Assembly (NCBI GenBank): GCA_031180405.1
Contig: JAPSLU010000014.1
Span: forward strand, 1-46,947
Reading direction: 5' to 3'
Length of the DNA: 46,947 nucleotides
Source of the DNA: Bacillus sp. (in: firmicutes)
GTDB lineage: Bacteria; Bacillota; Bacilli; Bacillales; Bacillaceae
The translations under genes were made by a program, and so were the position numbers. The notes beneath the pieces were generated by a model. It was not told the DNA's origin and ran no database searches. It was given only the letters and a program-made list of their open reading frames with translations. Below are positions 32,307-42,294 of this stretch, one piece after another; position 1 is the first letter of the stretch; every line of letters begins with the position of its first letter.

Positions 32307-34970
32307 ATGTCTGAACAATATAAGAGTCGAGAAGAACGAAGAAAAAAACAGGCTCGACAAAGTTCAAAGAAAACGAAAACAAAGAAACAGAAACCAGGAT
32401 TATGGAAAAAAATCCTTTTAAGTCTTTTAGCAATCGGAATCGTAGGAATGTTAGCAGGTGGAGTAACATTCGCTGTCATGGTTGCCAGTGCTCCACCACT
32501 CGATGATAAGAAATTAAAAGATTCCTTTTCTTCAAAAATATACGATATGAACGGTGAGGAAATCACAGAGTTCGGTCAAGTAAAACGTACATACGTTCCA
32601 TATGATGATATCCCAAAAGTTCTGGAGAATGCTGTATTAGCTACAGAGGATGCACGTTTTTATGAACATAATGGTGTTGATTTTATCCGAATTGGTGGGG
32701 CATTTGTTGCCAATGTACAGGAAGGGTTTGGTGCTGAAGGAGGAAGTACCATTACTCAACAGGTAATTAAGAACTCAATTTTAACTACTGAAAAAACGAT
32801 AACTCGAAAAGTTCAAGAACTATGGCTAGCATTTCAATTAGAACAAAAGTACTCTAAACAAGAAATTCTTGAAATGTACTTAAATAAAATCTATTTTCCT
32901 GGGAATGTATATGGGGTTGCTCAGGCAGCAGAATCTTTTTATGGAAAAAGCTTAAGTGAGCTAGAGCTTCACGAAGCTGCCATGATTGCCGGAATTCCAC
33001 AGAGTCCGAATAACTATAACCCAAGAACCAATCCAGAAAGTGCTGAAAAACGTAGAAATATCGTTTTAAATTTAATGGCGAAGCATGGTTTTATTACAGA
33101 AGCTGAAGCCGATGAAGCAAAAGATATCCCTGTTCAATCCACAGTTGTAGAAGATTCTGAAAAGGCAAATCCTTATCACGCTTTTGTAGAAGAAGTAATT
33201 GAAGAAGTAAAAGAAAAAACAGATATTGATGCAGGTTCTGCAGGTTTAGAAATATACACTACACTAGATCCTCAAGCCCAAGATACTGTTGAGGATGTGT
33301 TGAATGGTGATGTCATTAACTTCCCTGATGATGAACTACAAGCAGGTATTACGTTAATTGATACACAAACAGGGGAAATTCGTGCAATTGGTGGCGGTCG
33401 AAATCAACCTGTTGGTGGTTATAATTATGCAACAGATACTAGACGCCAACCAGGCTCAACCATAAAACCTGTTTTAGATTATGGTCCTGTTATAGAGCAC
33501 GAAAAGTGGTCGACTTATCATCAAATAGTAGATGAACCATACACATATAGCGATGGAACGCCAATCAACAACTGGGATCGTGGGTATAAAGGTCAAATGT
33601 CAATTCGTGATGCCTTAGCAGACTCGAGAAATATTCCTGCTTTAAAAGCATTACAAGAAGTTGGTTTAGAAAAGGCGAAGGAATTTGCTGAAGGCCTAGG
33701 AATACCGCTCGATGAAATTTATGAGCCTTATGCAATCGGAGGATTCCGCGAGGGTGTATCTCCTCTTCAAATGGCTGGTGCCTTTAGTGCATTTGGTAAT
33801 AATGGTATTTATAATGAGCCACATGCAGTTAAAAAAATAGTGTTAAGTGACGGCACAGAAATTAGTCTAGCTCCTGATCCAGAGCCAGCAATGAGCGATT
33901 ACACAGCCTTTATGGTTACTGATATGATGAAATCTGTTGTTCGGTATGGAACAGGGCAATCTGTTCAACTTTCAGGCGTAAATATTGCTGGTAAAACAGG
34001 AACGACCAACTTTACAGAAGACGATAAAGCAAGATACAATGTGCCTTCTGGTGCAGCAAAGGATGCATGGTTTGTTGGTTACAACCCGAATTATACTGCA
34101 GCAGTATGGACCGGATATAATATTACTAAAGATAGTGACAAGGTTTATTTAGATTCTAATGATCAAAAATTAGCTAGAGCAATGTTTAAAGAGGTATTCT
34201 CACATGTTGCTGCTGATGATACATCTGACTTTGAACAACCTGATAGTGTTGTTAAAAAGGCAATAGAGAAAGGTTCTAGAGATGCAGTATTAGCTAGTGA
34301 ATATACTCCTTCTAGTAGAATTACGTATGAGTATTTTGTAAAAGGCTCTGAACCAACTAGGGTTTCAAAAGCTTATGATAAGCTGGATAAGCCATCAAAT
34401 CTTTCCATCAATTACGATCAAGTAACGAATTCAATAAGTGTAAACTGGGATTATAGTGACACAGATAATGTTTCATTTGAAGTGAGTCAATCCATTGATG
34501 AAGGACCGTACCAAGTTGTTAACAAATCGAAAGATACAAGTTTTTCAGTTGCTGATGTCATACCAGGAGCCATCTATTCCTTTCAAGTAGTCGCAGTAAG
34601 TGATAGCGATGATAGCAATCGTAGTGATGCTGCAGTAACGAAGGTTCAAGTTCCTGAGCCAGAAGTTGATGTACCAGAACTACCAGCGGAAGAGGAAGAT
34701 ATTGTGGAAGAACCACAAAGTGGGGAAGAACCACAAACTGAAGATGAAAATGATAATGGTAACGATAATTCAGAAGGTAATAAAGATAATGGTAACCAAA
34801 ACGAGAATGAAGACACCCAACCTGATGAAGGCAAAACTGATGATGACAAAACTGATAATAGCGGTGAGGAGCCATCATCTCCAGATGTGGAAACAACCAC
34901 TCCTCCTATTAATTCAAATGGCAATAATAAAAAAGATGATGACGATGATGAACCTAAAGAAACAGAATAG
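32307..34970 (+). CDS. ponA: Class A penicillin-binding protein 1 (PBP1A/1B)
   Basis: An 887-residue bifunctional peptidoglycan synthase. A short basic cytoplasmic tail (the GpsB-binding region, SREERRKKQARQ) precedes one membrane segment (residues about 36-58). The glycosyltransferase domain has its catalytic Glu at 114 (ATEDARF) and EGGSTITQQ. The transpeptidase domain has S384 (PGSTIKP), SRN and K563-T-G-T. A fibronectin III-like domain and a long Asp/Glu/Asn-rich tail (about residues 780-887) end the protein, as in B. subtilis PonA. The start is ATG 32307; an earlier ATG lacks a binding site. Confidence 0.97.
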   Translation: MSEQYKSREERRKKQARQSSKKTKTKKQKPGLWKKILLSLLAIGIVGMLAGGVTFAVMVASAPPLDDKKLKDSFSSKIYDMNGEEITEFGQVKRTYVPYDDIPKVLENAVLATEDARFYEHNGVDFIRIGGAFVANVQEGFGAEGGSTITQQVIKNSILTTEKTITRKVQELWLAFQLEQKYSKQEILEMYLNKIYFPGNVYGVAQAAESFYGKSLSELELHEAAMIAGIPQSPNNYNPRTNPESAEKRRNIVLNLMAKHGFITEAEADEAKDIPVQSTVVEDSEKANPYHAFVEEVIEEVKEKTDIDAGSAGLEIYTTLDPQAQDTVEDVLNGDVINFPDDELQAGITLIDTQTGEIRAIGGGRNQPVGGYNYATDTRRQPGSTIKPVLDYGPVIEHEKWSTYHQIVDEPYTYSDGTPINNWDRGYKGQMSIRDALADSRNIPALKALQEVGLEKAKEFAEGLGIPLDEIYEPYAIGGFREGVSPLQMAGAFSAFGNNGIYNEPHAVKKIVLSDGTEISLAPDPEPAMSDYTAFMVTDMMKSVVRYGTGQSVQLSGVNIAGKTGTTNFTEDDKARYNVPSGAAKDAWFVGYNPNYTAAVWTGYNITKDSDKVYLDSNDQKLARAMFKEVFSHVAADDTSDFEQPDSVVKKAIEKGSRDAVLASEYTPSSRITYEYFVKGSEPTRVSKAYDKLDKPSNLSINYDQVTNSISVNWDYSDTDNVSFEVSQSIDEGPYQVVNKSKDTSFSVADVIPGAIYSFQVVAVSDSDDSNRSDAAVTKVQVPEPEVDVPELPAEEEDIVEEPQSGEEPQTEDENDNGNDNSEGNKDNGNQNENEDTQPDEGKTDDDKTDNSGEEPSSPDVETTTPPINSNGNNKKDDDDDEPKETE

Positions 34971-34988
34971 AAAAATGAATGATAATTT

Positions 34989-35017
34989 AAGAACCGGTTT
35001 CGTACCGGTTTTTTTCT
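34989..35017 (+). terminator. Terminator of recU-ponA
   Basis: GAACCGGT, loop TTCGT, ACCGGTT, then a run of T residues, 19 nt after the ponA stop. Confidence 0.92.
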
Positions 35018-35058
35018 TTTATATACAAAAAGAGACTATCCATTATTGAATAATCTCT

Positions 35059-35592
35059 TTAAATCTCGTTTAATGCCATTGCCTTTGAAAATGATTTTTC
35101 ACATTCATCAAAAAGCTGTTCAAGCTGAATAAACGCGTGATACTGAGTTGGTTTTACCAGTATAAATAAAAGTCGTTCTTCACAATTAACGGGTTTTCTT
35201 TGTAAACCAGTTATCTCCATATTAGTTGGATTTAGCCCTTTTACCGGTCTGTGGTTTGACCAATACAAACAGATAATAAATAGAGCTAAACACTGAATAA
35301 CCAAACAATTACTTTCTTGTGTTCTATGCTTATGTTTAAAGGTTTCCCTAGTTTTCCCTTTCAGAAGTTTCCATTGTGTTATGACCAACGGAACAAATTC
35401 CTTTGGATTTTTCCAAGGAGCGATATCTGTTTTACCTTGCACAACATGTAGCATGTCATAGTAAAAAGGCTCATTTAATAAAATGTCTAATATATTACTC
35501 CCTTTTTGAGAATGGAACGAAGACTGCTGACTAAAAAATGGAGCAAATTTAAATTCAATAGGAATTTTCCAAACTTCGTTTTCAATTTGCAT
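35059..35592 (-). CDS. ypoC: YpoC family protein
   Basis: A 177-residue protein of unknown function in the place of B. subtilis ypoC, directly after nth. Segments such as FEFAPFFSQQ-like start (PIEFKFAPFFSQQ), PFYYDMLHVVQGKTDIAPW, ESNCLVIQCLALFIICLYWSN and a C-terminal helix are seen; there is one hydrophobic helix, probably buried and not a membrane anchor. Its start overlaps the end of nth by 11 nt, so translation is coupled. Assignment rests on position and general similarity. Confidence 0.82.
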   Translation of the reverse strand: MQIENEVWKIPIEFKFAPFFSQQSSFHSQKGSNILDILLNEPFYYDMLHVVQGKTDIAPWKNPKEFVPLVITQWKLLKGKTRETFKHKHRTQESNCLVIQCLALFIICLYWSNHRPVKGLNPTNMEITGLQRKPVNCEERLLFILVKPTQYHAFIQLEQLFDECEKSFSKAMALNEI

Positions 35593-36247
35593 TCGAAGCT
35601 TTTTCCTTTTTCATTCGCTTTTGCCCTTCTCTACATAGATGTAATATTGGACAAATCTCGCACTTAGGTGATTGTGCCTTACAATGATATCTCCCAAAGA
35701 AAATCAGTCTGTGGTGTGTGAGCGACCATTCGTCTTTGGGCACTTTTCTCATTAGTGTTTTCTCAACTTCTAAAACTGAATCTTTCCACCTGCAGATACC
35801 TAGTCTTTTACTTACCCTCTCAACATGGGTGTCAACTGCAATAGCAGGTTCTCCGAACGCAACTGACATGACCACATTTGCTGTCTTTCTGCCAACCCCA
35901 GCAAGCTTTGTGAGCTCTGTATGGTCATTTGGTACCTCACCATTATAATGTTCAAGTAATGTTTCACATAACTTACGTATGTTTTTCGCTTTATTTCTAA
36001 ATAATCCGATCGATTTTATGTCCGTCTGAAGCTCTTCGAGAGAAACTGCAAGATAGTCCTCAGGTTTTTTATATTTCTTGAACAAGTTTTTCGTTACTTT
36101 ATTAACCAATGCATCTGTACATTGGGCAGACAAAGCAACTGCAATTACTAATTCAAAAGGATTTTCATGAACCAACTCACAATGTGCATCAGGATACATC
36201 TCACCAATTGAATCCAAGCAATTTCGAATCTGTATTTTCGTTAACAT
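35582..36247 (-). CDS. nth: Endonuclease III
   Basis: A 221-residue bifunctional DNA glycosylase/AP lyase removing oxidised pyrimidines. The helix-hairpin-helix LAGVGRKTANVV holds the catalytic Lys (K121) and VDTHVERV the catalytic Asp (D139). The 4Fe-4S ligands C189, C196, C199 and C205 (C-x6-C-x2-C-x5-C) are intact. The length agrees with B. subtilis Nth. ATG opens MLTKIQIRNCL after AGAAGGTGAAAG. It is the middle gene of dnaD-nth-ypoC. Confidence 0.97.
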   Translation of the reverse strand: MLTKIQIRNCLDSIGEMYPDAHCELVHENPFELVIAVALSAQCTDALVNKVTKNLFKKYKKPEDYLAVSLEELQTDIKSIGLFRNKAKNIRKLCETLLEHYNGEVPNDHTELTKLAGVGRKTANVVMSVAFGEPAIAVDTHVERVSKRLGICRWKDSVLEVEKTLMRKVPKDEWSLTHHRLIFFGRYHCKAQSPKCEICPILHLCREGQKRMKKEKASNAN

Positions 36248-36286
36248 ACTTTCACCTTCTATCGCTAAAAAATAGCCCCATTCCCA

Positions 36287-36994
36287 TTAGCTCTCAAGCC
36301 AATTATAGAAAGGAACCTTTCTTTGGTACTCTTCTTGATTTTCTTGTTTACTATTTTGCCTATTACCTTGATGTGGACGGAATTTACTAGCATGATTTCT
36401 AGCTTGATCTATTGTACGAATTCCATTCTTTTTCCACTCAAAAAGAATACGGTCAATATAACGAAAATTTAATTTTCCAGACATAACCGCCTCTCTTAAG
36501 GCTGCTTTTATGATAACCGGATCATAATCATCTTGATCGATCCAAATAGCAAGGGTTTCACATTCAAAAGGTGAAAGCGGGCGGCCAAATTCGTTTTCGA
36601 AAATCGTATATAAGCTTTCGTCTTCCTTTTGATTTTGCTCTTGTACTTTACGTTGATTTTCATTCATTAAAAAAGTATACAGCTTATCCCATAATGGCTT
36701 TAAGGAGTAATTTTCAAACAAGATTTTTTCTTGTTCACTCTCCTCTATCATTAGAAAACCTTTTTGGATTAAACTTCTTAATAACGAGGTACATTCAGAA
36801 GTGGATATGGACATATGATCTGAAAGTTCAGTTGGAGTCGGGAATTGATTTCCGTTTTCTTTGTATTTTTTCACTTGTAGAATAAGAATAAATTCCTGTT
36901 CGTTTAAACCTAATTTAGCATAGTAATTAAATAAAATAACCGGAACAGAAATATGTCCAGTTTCTTGTAGATAAATAAATTGCTCTTTATTCAT
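36287..36994 (-). CDS. dnaD: Replication initiation/restart protein DnaD
   Basis: A 235-residue primosomal protein that loads with DnaB onto oriC or stalled forks. The winged-helix N-terminal DDBH1 domain (residues 1-100; FPTPTELSDHMSISTSEC) is followed by the DDBH2 domain (LYTIFENEFGRPLSPFECET, then GKLNFRYIDRILFEWKKNGI) with the YxxxIxxxW motif and a basic tail ending FYNWLES. The start is ATG 36992-36994, seven nt after GAGGGG; the frame extends 11 codons upstream without a better site. A terminator separates it from asnS. Confidence 0.96.
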   Translation of the reverse strand: MNKEQFIYLQETGHISVPVILFNYYAKLGLNEQEFILILQVKKYKENGNQFPTPTELSDHMSISTSECTSLLRSLIQKGFLMIEESEQEKILFENYSLKPLWDKLYTFLMNENQRKVQEQNQKEDESLYTIFENEFGRPLSPFECETLAIWIDQDDYDPVIIKAALREAVMSGKLNFRYIDRILFEWKKNGIRTIDQARNHASKFRPHQGNRQNSKQENQEEYQRKVPFYNWLES

Positions 36995-37110
36995 AAAAAC
37001 ACCCCTCACCTTATGGTAGTATACCATGACCTAGATTCACATTGTATAGAATTCGCCTCGGTTGTTTTTGCCATTTCAGAAAATGCCAGCTTAGCTTGTT
37101 TGAAATGAAG

Positions 37111-37155
37111 AAAAGTAAAACCAACTCTATAAAATATGAGTCAGTTTTACTTTTT
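37111..37155 (-). terminator. Terminator of asnS
   Basis: AAAAGTAAAAC...GTTTTACTTTT with inner ACTC...GAGT, ending in TTTTCTTC on the minus strand, 11 nt after the asnS stop. DnaD, nth and ypoC therefore need their own promoter; a TATACT inside the palindrome ATGGTA-n3-TACCAT near 37015-37030 is a weak candidate. Confidence 0.85.
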
Positions 37156-37165
37156 AAAAAGCATT

Positions 37166-38458
37166 TTAAGGATAAAGTCGATTTAATAAACGTGGGAAAG
37201 GAATTGTTTCACGTACATGTTCTACACCACTTAACCAAGCTACCGTTCTTTCAAGACCTAAACCAAATCCTGAATGTGGTACGGATCCATACTGTCTTAA
37301 TTGAAGATACCAGTCATATGCTTGCTCATCTAGTTTATGTTCCTCAATACGTTTCCTAAGGAGTTCTGCATCATGTATACGCTCAGAACCTCCAATAATT
37401 TCACCATAACCTTCAGGTGCAATTAAGTCAGCACATAGCACCACATCATCATGGTTTGGATCAGGTTGCATATAAAATGGTTTTAAGCTTGTCGGATAAT
37501 GTGTTATGAAGACAGGCTTTTCAAAACTCTCTGCGATTCCTGTTTCATGTGGAGCCCCGAAATCATCCCCCCATTTAATTTCTGTAAAACCTTTTTCATG
37601 AAGAAACTTAATCGCATCACTATATGTGATTCGAGGGAATGGCGCTTTTATTTTTTCTAAATTAGCTGTGTCTCTCCCCAATGTTTTTAGTTCTAGTGAG
37701 CAGTTTTCCAATACATTTTTCGCTAAAAAAGACACATATTGCTCTTGAACCTGAAGATTCTCTTCAAATTCATAAAACGCCATTTCAGGTTCTATCATCC
37801 AAAACTCAATTAAATGACGACGCGTCTTAGACTTTTCCGCCCTAAATGTAGGACCAAAAGAAAAGACCTTCCCTAGAGCCATAGCTGCAGCTTCCATATA
37901 GAGTTGTCCACTCTGAGAGAGGTATGCATCCTCATCAAAGTATTTTGTGTGAAATAATTCTGAAGTACCTTCTGGTGCACTGCCAGTTAAAATAGGCGGA
38001 TCTACCTTAACAAAGCCCTCTTTATTAAAAAATTCATAAGTGGCTCTAATAATCTCGTTTCTAATTTTCATTACGGCATGCTGACGTTTTGAACGAAGCC
38101 ATAAGTGACGATGATCCATTAAAAACTCTGTTCCATGTTCTTTTGGAGTTATTGGGTAATCAACAGATTCTGAAATCACTTTAATATTGGTTATCGCCAG
38201 TTCATATCCAAATGGGGAGCGCTCATCTTCTCTAACAATACCACTTATATATAAAGATGTTTCTTGTGTAATTGATTTAGCTTTTTGAAAAACCTCTTCC
38301 TCAACTTCAGCTTTTACGACGACACCTTGAATAAATCCTGTACCATCTCTAAGTTGAAGGAATGCAATTTTACCACTAGAGCGTTTATTTGCCAACCATA
38401 CTCCAATTGTAACCTCTTGTCCTACATATTTTCCAACTTCTGCAATTGTTGTTTTCAC
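37166..38458 (-). CDS. asnS: Asparaginyl-tRNA synthetase
   Basis: A 430-residue class IIb synthetase, the length of the B. subtilis enzyme. The OB-fold anticodon domain ([20 protein letters not shown]) is followed by the class II core: motif 2 ([20 protein letters not shown]) and motif 3 ([12 protein letters not shown]). The start is GTG (38456-38458), seven nt after GGAGGG, giving [14 protein letters not shown]; an ATG further upstream lies before that site. In B. subtilis aspB lies between ypmB and asnS; here it is missing. No T-box leader was seen in the 123 nt upstream. Confidence 0.97.
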   Translation of the reverse strand: MKTTIAEVGKYVGQEVTIGVWLANKRSSGKIAFLQLRDGTGFIQGVVVKAEVEEEVFQKAKSITQETSLYISGIVREDERSPFGYELAITNIKVISESVDYPITPKEHGTEFLMDHRHLWLRSKRQHAVMKIRNEIIRATYEFFNKEGFVKVDPPILTGSAPEGTSELFHTKYFDEDAYLSQSGQLYMEAAAMALGKVFSFGPTFRAEKSKTRRHLIEFWMIEPEMAFYEFEENLQVQEQYVSFLAKNVLENCSLELKTLGRDTANLEKIKAPFPRITYSDAIKFLHEKGFTEIKWGDDFGAPHETGIAESFEKPVFITHYPTSLKPFYMQPDPNHDDVVLCADLIAPEGYGEIIGGSERIHDAELLRKRIEEHKLDEQAYDWYLQLRQYGSVPHSGFGLGLERTVAWLSGVEHVRETIPFPRLLNRLYP

Positions 38459-38581
38459 GTATATTCCCTCCATCAAGCTACGATGTTTACCTTTTTATGT
38501 ACGTTACTTCGTTATTATACGTATTTTCATAAACAGTCGCAATATTCCTTAGAGTATCCGAAACTTTCGGATAACTTTAAA

Positions 38582-39079
38582 CTAAGAATTTTTTATTGCC
38601 ATATGTTTGATTATTTCTCCATCGTAAAAATTAACAAAATCAAACGTATATCGATCAGATTCATCTTGATATTTAACTTCCCAAATCGGAACCCCTTCAT
38701 CCATTCCAAGCTGAACACTAATAATTTCTGATGGATTATGTTCCTGGTATACTCTTTCTAATGCTTCCTCTTTTGTAATACCAGATGACTGTTTTTCCAC
38801 AATTATCTCTCTATCTTTGTGAACATTTGAGATCCAAGCATAGACTGGTTCATCATTTGCATTTTCTCCAGTGATGACATGGTATTTCTTATCTGCGCTA
38901 AATGTATTGATTTGACTAATTGCTGAAAGATTTGCATATTCTATGGCAAACTTTTTGGATTCTTTATGACCTAATTCATAATCTCCTCTTGCCTCTAGAT
39001 ATGTTGACGTAAAAATCCAAATTCCTGATAAAATCAAAACAATAATGATGAATAATGTTATATTAGCTTTTTTCCCCAT
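38582..39079 (-). CDS. ypmB: YpmB, membrane-anchored PepSY-like protein
   Basis: A 165-residue protein with an N-terminal membrane anchor (residues 6-27, ITLFIIIVLILSGIWIF) and an extracellular pair of PepSY-like alpha/beta repeats: YANLSAISQINTFSADKKYHVITGE and GITKEEALERVYQEHNPSEI...PIWEVKYQD. This is the YpmB/DUF5590 family, of unknown function, perhaps inhibiting or sensing a protease. It starts 12 nt after the ypmA stop with AAGGA upstream, so the two are probably co-transcribed. The next gene downstream is asnS. Confidence 0.88.
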   Translation of the reverse strand: MGKKANITLFIIIVLILSGIWIFTSTYLEARGDYELGHKESKKFAIEYANLSAISQINTFSADKKYHVITGENANDEPVYAWISNVHKDREIIVEKQSSGITKEEALERVYQEHNPSEIISVQLGMDEGVPIWEVKYQDESDRYTFDFVNFYDGEIIKHMAIKNS

Positions 39080-39091
39080 AATGGATCGTCC

Positions 39092-39262
39092 TTATGTACG
39101 GTAAATCGTAAATACCGCTTTGGATTTGTCCTCTTGATCAAGTGCAAGACCAAACATTAAGTCATTTCTTTTCAACGTTCTATTTAATAGATCAACGATC
39201 TTATATAAATCATCCGAGTGATCAACTGTTACAGTCGAAACGATTTCAATTTTGCTTTCCAT
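39092..39262 (-). CDS. ypmA: YpmA family protein (DUF4264)
   Basis: A 56-residue cytosolic protein almost identical in memory to B. subtilis YpmA: MESKIEIVSTVTVDHSDDLY followed by KIVDLLNRTLKRNDLMFGLA and a C-terminal FTIYRT, at the same length. ATG 39260-39262 follows GGAGGATTATGAC. It lies between dinG and ypmB as in B. subtilis. Function unknown. A palindrome with 9-bp arms lies upstream, at 39330-39356. Confidence 0.92.
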   Translation of the reverse strand: MESKIEIVSTVTVDHSDDLYKIVDLLNRTLKRNDLMFGLALDQEDKSKAVFTIYRT

Positions 39263-39329
39263 GTCATAATCCTCCTACCTAACACAAATATTGTAACTTA
39301 TATGTCTGTTGTCTCTGGACACAATAATA

Positions 39330-39356
39330 TTACAACAACATTATTCATTGTTGTAA
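39330..39356. promoter_or_regulatory. 9-bp perfect inverted repeat upstream of ypmA
   Basis: TTACAACAA (39330-39338), nine nt, TTGTTGTAA (39348-39356). A further ATTGTAACTTA occurs at about 39289, giving direct repeats of TTGTAACTT. On the minus strand it lies about 70 nt before the ypmA ATG and 107 nt after the dinG stop. It could be an operator or the dinG terminator stem; it lacks a T-run. Confidence 0.45.
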
Positions 39357-39462
39357 CTTGATTTATGATAACAAATTAAACATGCAACTGAAATAAATGA
39401 AAATAAATTTCTCCTAACTCACACCACATTTTTTGGGCTGATCATTTTGTATCAGCCATTTT

Positions 39463-42264
39463 TTAATTTATCCACTCATCAATAGCATGTGTCAATAAAT
39501 GCATCGGTTTATGTTCAATTTCAAGTTTTGGTATTGACGCTAAAAAATCTTTACCATATTTCGCGGATAAAATTCGATTATCTAAAATAAATAAAATTCC
39601 TCGATCTCCTTCATGACGAATCAAACGGCCAAATCCTTGTTTAAAACGCAATATTGCCTCTGGAAGAGAATAGTGATAAAAAGAGTTAATCCCTTGAGCC
39701 TCTAAATGTTTACATGCCGCTGCCACAGTAGGTTCATCTGGAGAAGCAAATGGCAGCCTCACAATCATTAATGCCTTTAATTGATCTCCTGGAAAGTCAA
39801 CACCTTCCCAGAAACTACTTGTACCTAATAAAATAGCCTTTTCAAAATGTCTGAAGTTTTTCGTTAATTTTGTTCGGCTTCCACTACCTGTGCCTTGTCC
39901 CATAATAATAAAATCATCTAATGTTACATCTTCCTTTAAAATCTGATACGTTTTCCTTAACATTTCATAGGAAGTGAAAAGGACAAGTATCTTACCATCA
40001 GTGATTTGTGCTACTGTACCTATATGCAACGCGATTGCTTCAGAATATTCCTCAAGTGATACATCATTAACAGATGGCATGTCACTAGGTATAAACAGTT
40101 TCACCTGTTCTTTATAATTAAATGATGATTTTATTTTTACCTGCTTAGGGAAAAAATCTGAAAGTCCAACATTATCCATTGTATATGTAAACGAGTTTCT
40201 AATCGTTAAGGTTGCAGATGTAAGTACAGCACTTTGTACTTTAGAAAAGAATTGATCTGCTAAATACTCTTTTACTTCAATAGGCTGCGCATAAATCGAT
40301 ACAGCATTTTTTGCACCTTTCGAATCAATCTCAATCCATCTTAAAACAGTGTCATCATTCTCAAAAAATAAGAACTCAAGATAATATTTATAATCATTCA
40401 TCGATGAAATACATTGCTTAAAAGCTTCTAATGTGAGTTTTTCTTTAATTGGCTTTTCTTTAATGTATTGTCCATCCATTTTTTGATTTTCTTTTTCCAT
40501 TAACGAAATAATGTCTCTTATCATGAATTGAAGTCTTTTCGCTAACTCAAGCAATGAGTTCCAGGTTCGATTATTCTCTTTTTCTGGAAGATACCGATAT
40601 GACGCCCTGTTCAACGAGTGGTCTTTCCTTCTTTTCAAAACATATGAGTGAAGCCCTACAAATAATTGTTGACTTTCTTCCTGAAGCTGAACTAAAATCT
40701 CATCAATTTTAAAAAAGGCAGAAGAAATCTCTTTCCTAACTTTAACAAAGTCCCTTAATAATCCGTTTGTATTTGTAAAACCTAGACGACTTATGATGTG
40801 ATGTAGATCCAAATAATGAAACCTTACTCCTAGCTGCTCTGTTGCGACATTTTTAAAGTGATGGGCTTCATCAATAATGACTTCCTGATAGCTTGGCAAG
40901 ATCTTTTCCACACGTTCTAAATCAGCTAATAGCATTGCGTGGTTTGTAACAATCAGATTTGCTGTTAGTGCATTTTCTTTCGCTTGTTGATAAAAGCAAT
41001 ATTCATGAAATGGATTATTAAGAAATGAGGAATGATCAACATGAAGATTCTCCCACAAGGATCTCCCTCCTGATGGAAGATTTAATTCATCCAAATCTCC
41101 ATAATTCGTTTCCGTCAACCAAATTAATATTTGCGCCTTTGTTAATATAAAATCATAATTATCATCGAGTTCTTTTAACGATTGTTCAAACTTTTGAAGA
41201 CATAAATAATGCCGCTGACCTTTTAATATTGTCGCAGTAAAACATCCCTTTAAAAGTTTTGTTAATATTGGAATATCCTTATCCATTATTTGCATTTGCA
41301 AATTGTTTGTATACGTACTTACTATAACAGGTCTATTTTCTTGTAAAGAATAAAATATGGCTGATACAAGGTAAGCCATTGTTTTCCCAATCCCTGTTGC
41401 CGCCTCAATTAACACATGCTGATGTGTAGAAAAGGCATCAAAAATCTCTTCAATCATTTTTAATTGCCCTGGTCGTTCATGATAGGAAGGAAGGATTTTT
41501 GATAATTCATCCTTCTTACTAATAAACAACTCTAACAACTCTTCTTTTTGGATTACACCATTATTCCCAGCTGTATTTTTTTTATTTACTCTTTTTTTTA
41601 TCGCGAGTGACCTAACAATTTCGAGCTCAGGATCTATTGGTTGATCTAGCTTAATTAATTTTTGTGAAATGATGTTTTCTAGGATTTCTTCAATATCACT
41701 AATAAAAGATCTAGAAAGCTTAGAAACTTGCTGGAGTGTTATTAATGGTAACTTATTTATTTTCTTCATAATATGTAAAAATAACATAGCTGTAGCTTCG
41801 GCATCACTATCAGCTCTATGGGGATTTTCATGCTGCATCTTAAACTCATCACTAAGATCAGAAAGCTTATAACTTTTCTCAGTTGGAAAAGCCATTCTGG
41901 CTAGCTCGACAGTATCAAGCACTGGACCAGAAAATTGGTAGCCACAAATAGTTAATTCTTCTTGTAGAAAAGACAAATCAAAATAAACATTATGTGCTAC
42001 AAAGTACGAACTTTTTAGCATATTATGAATGTCCTCCACAATCTGATCAAAAGTTGGAGCATGCTCAACCATTTCATTCGAGATACCAGTTAATTGTTCT
42101 ATAAATAAAGGAATTTTCTGTAAAGGATTAACAAAACTCATATATCGATCAACAATTTGATTATTTTCAATCACTACTGCGGCAATTTGTATGATCTTAT
42201 CACCTTTTTTAGGAGAATTTCCTGTTGTTTCTAGGTCAATGACAACATAACGTTGGCCCTTCAT
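39463..42264 (-). CDS. dinG: DinG: exonuclease-helicase
   Basis: A 933-residue fusion of an N-terminal DEDDh 3'-5' exonuclease (VVIDLETTGNSPKKGDKIIQ, FVAHNVYFDLSFL, HRADSDAEATAMLF) and an XPD-like helicase (Walker A EAATGIGKTMAYL, Walker B VIIDEAHHFKN, C-terminal GTSSFWEGVDFPGD and FKQGFGRLIRHEGDRG). This is the Firmicute DinG form; it lacks the iron-sulfur cysteine cluster expected of E. coli DinG. The start is ATG 42262-42264, seven nt after GAGGTG; the frame opens five codons earlier at a TTG inside the binding site. Likely acts on single strands in repair. Confidence 0.96.
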   Translation of the reverse strand: MKGQRYVVIDLETTGNSPKKGDKIIQIAAVVIENNQIVDRYMSFVNPLQKIPLFIEQLTGISNEMVEHAPTFDQIVEDIHNMLKSSYFVAHNVYFDLSFLQEELTICGYQFSGPVLDTVELARMAFPTEKSYKLSDLSDEFKMQHENPHRADSDAEATAMLFLHIMKKINKLPLITLQQVSKLSRSFISDIEEILENIISQKLIKLDQPIDPELEIVRSLAIKKRVNKKNTAGNNGVIQKEELLELFISKKDELSKILPSYHERPGQLKMIEEIFDAFSTHQHVLIEAATGIGKTMAYLVSAIFYSLQENRPVIVSTYTNNLQMQIMDKDIPILTKLLKGCFTATILKGQRHYLCLQKFEQSLKELDDNYDFILTKAQILIWLTETNYGDLDELNLPSGGRSLWENLHVDHSSFLNNPFHEYCFYQQAKENALTANLIVTNHAMLLADLERVEKILPSYQEVIIDEAHHFKNVATEQLGVRFHYLDLHHIISRLGFTNTNGLLRDFVKVRKEISSAFFKIDEILVQLQEESQQLFVGLHSYVLKRRKDHSLNRASYRYLPEKENNRTWNSLLELAKRLQFMIRDIISLMEKENQKMDGQYIKEKPIKEKLTLEAFKQCISSMNDYKYYLEFLFFENDDTVLRWIEIDSKGAKNAVSIYAQPIEVKEYLADQFFSKVQSAVLTSATLTIRNSFTYTMDNVGLSDFFPKQVKIKSSFNYKEQVKLFIPSDMPSVNDVSLEEYSEAIALHIGTVAQITDGKILVLFTSYEMLRKTYQILKEDVTLDDFIIMGQGTGSGSRTKLTKNFRHFEKAILLGTSSFWEGVDFPGDQLKALMIVRLPFASPDEPTVAAACKHLEAQGINSFYHYSLPEAILRFKQGFGRLIRHEGDRGILFILDNRILSAKYGKDFLASIPKLEIEHKPMHLLTHAIDEWIN

Positions 42265-42294
42265 TTTATAACACCTCAATTATTTCAAAAAACT

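Noticed and set aside
34600-34950. Long minus- and plus-frame ORFs opposite the end of ponA
   Set aside because: They arise from the Asp/Glu/Asn-rich repetitive tail of PonA and have no binding sites or protein-like composition.
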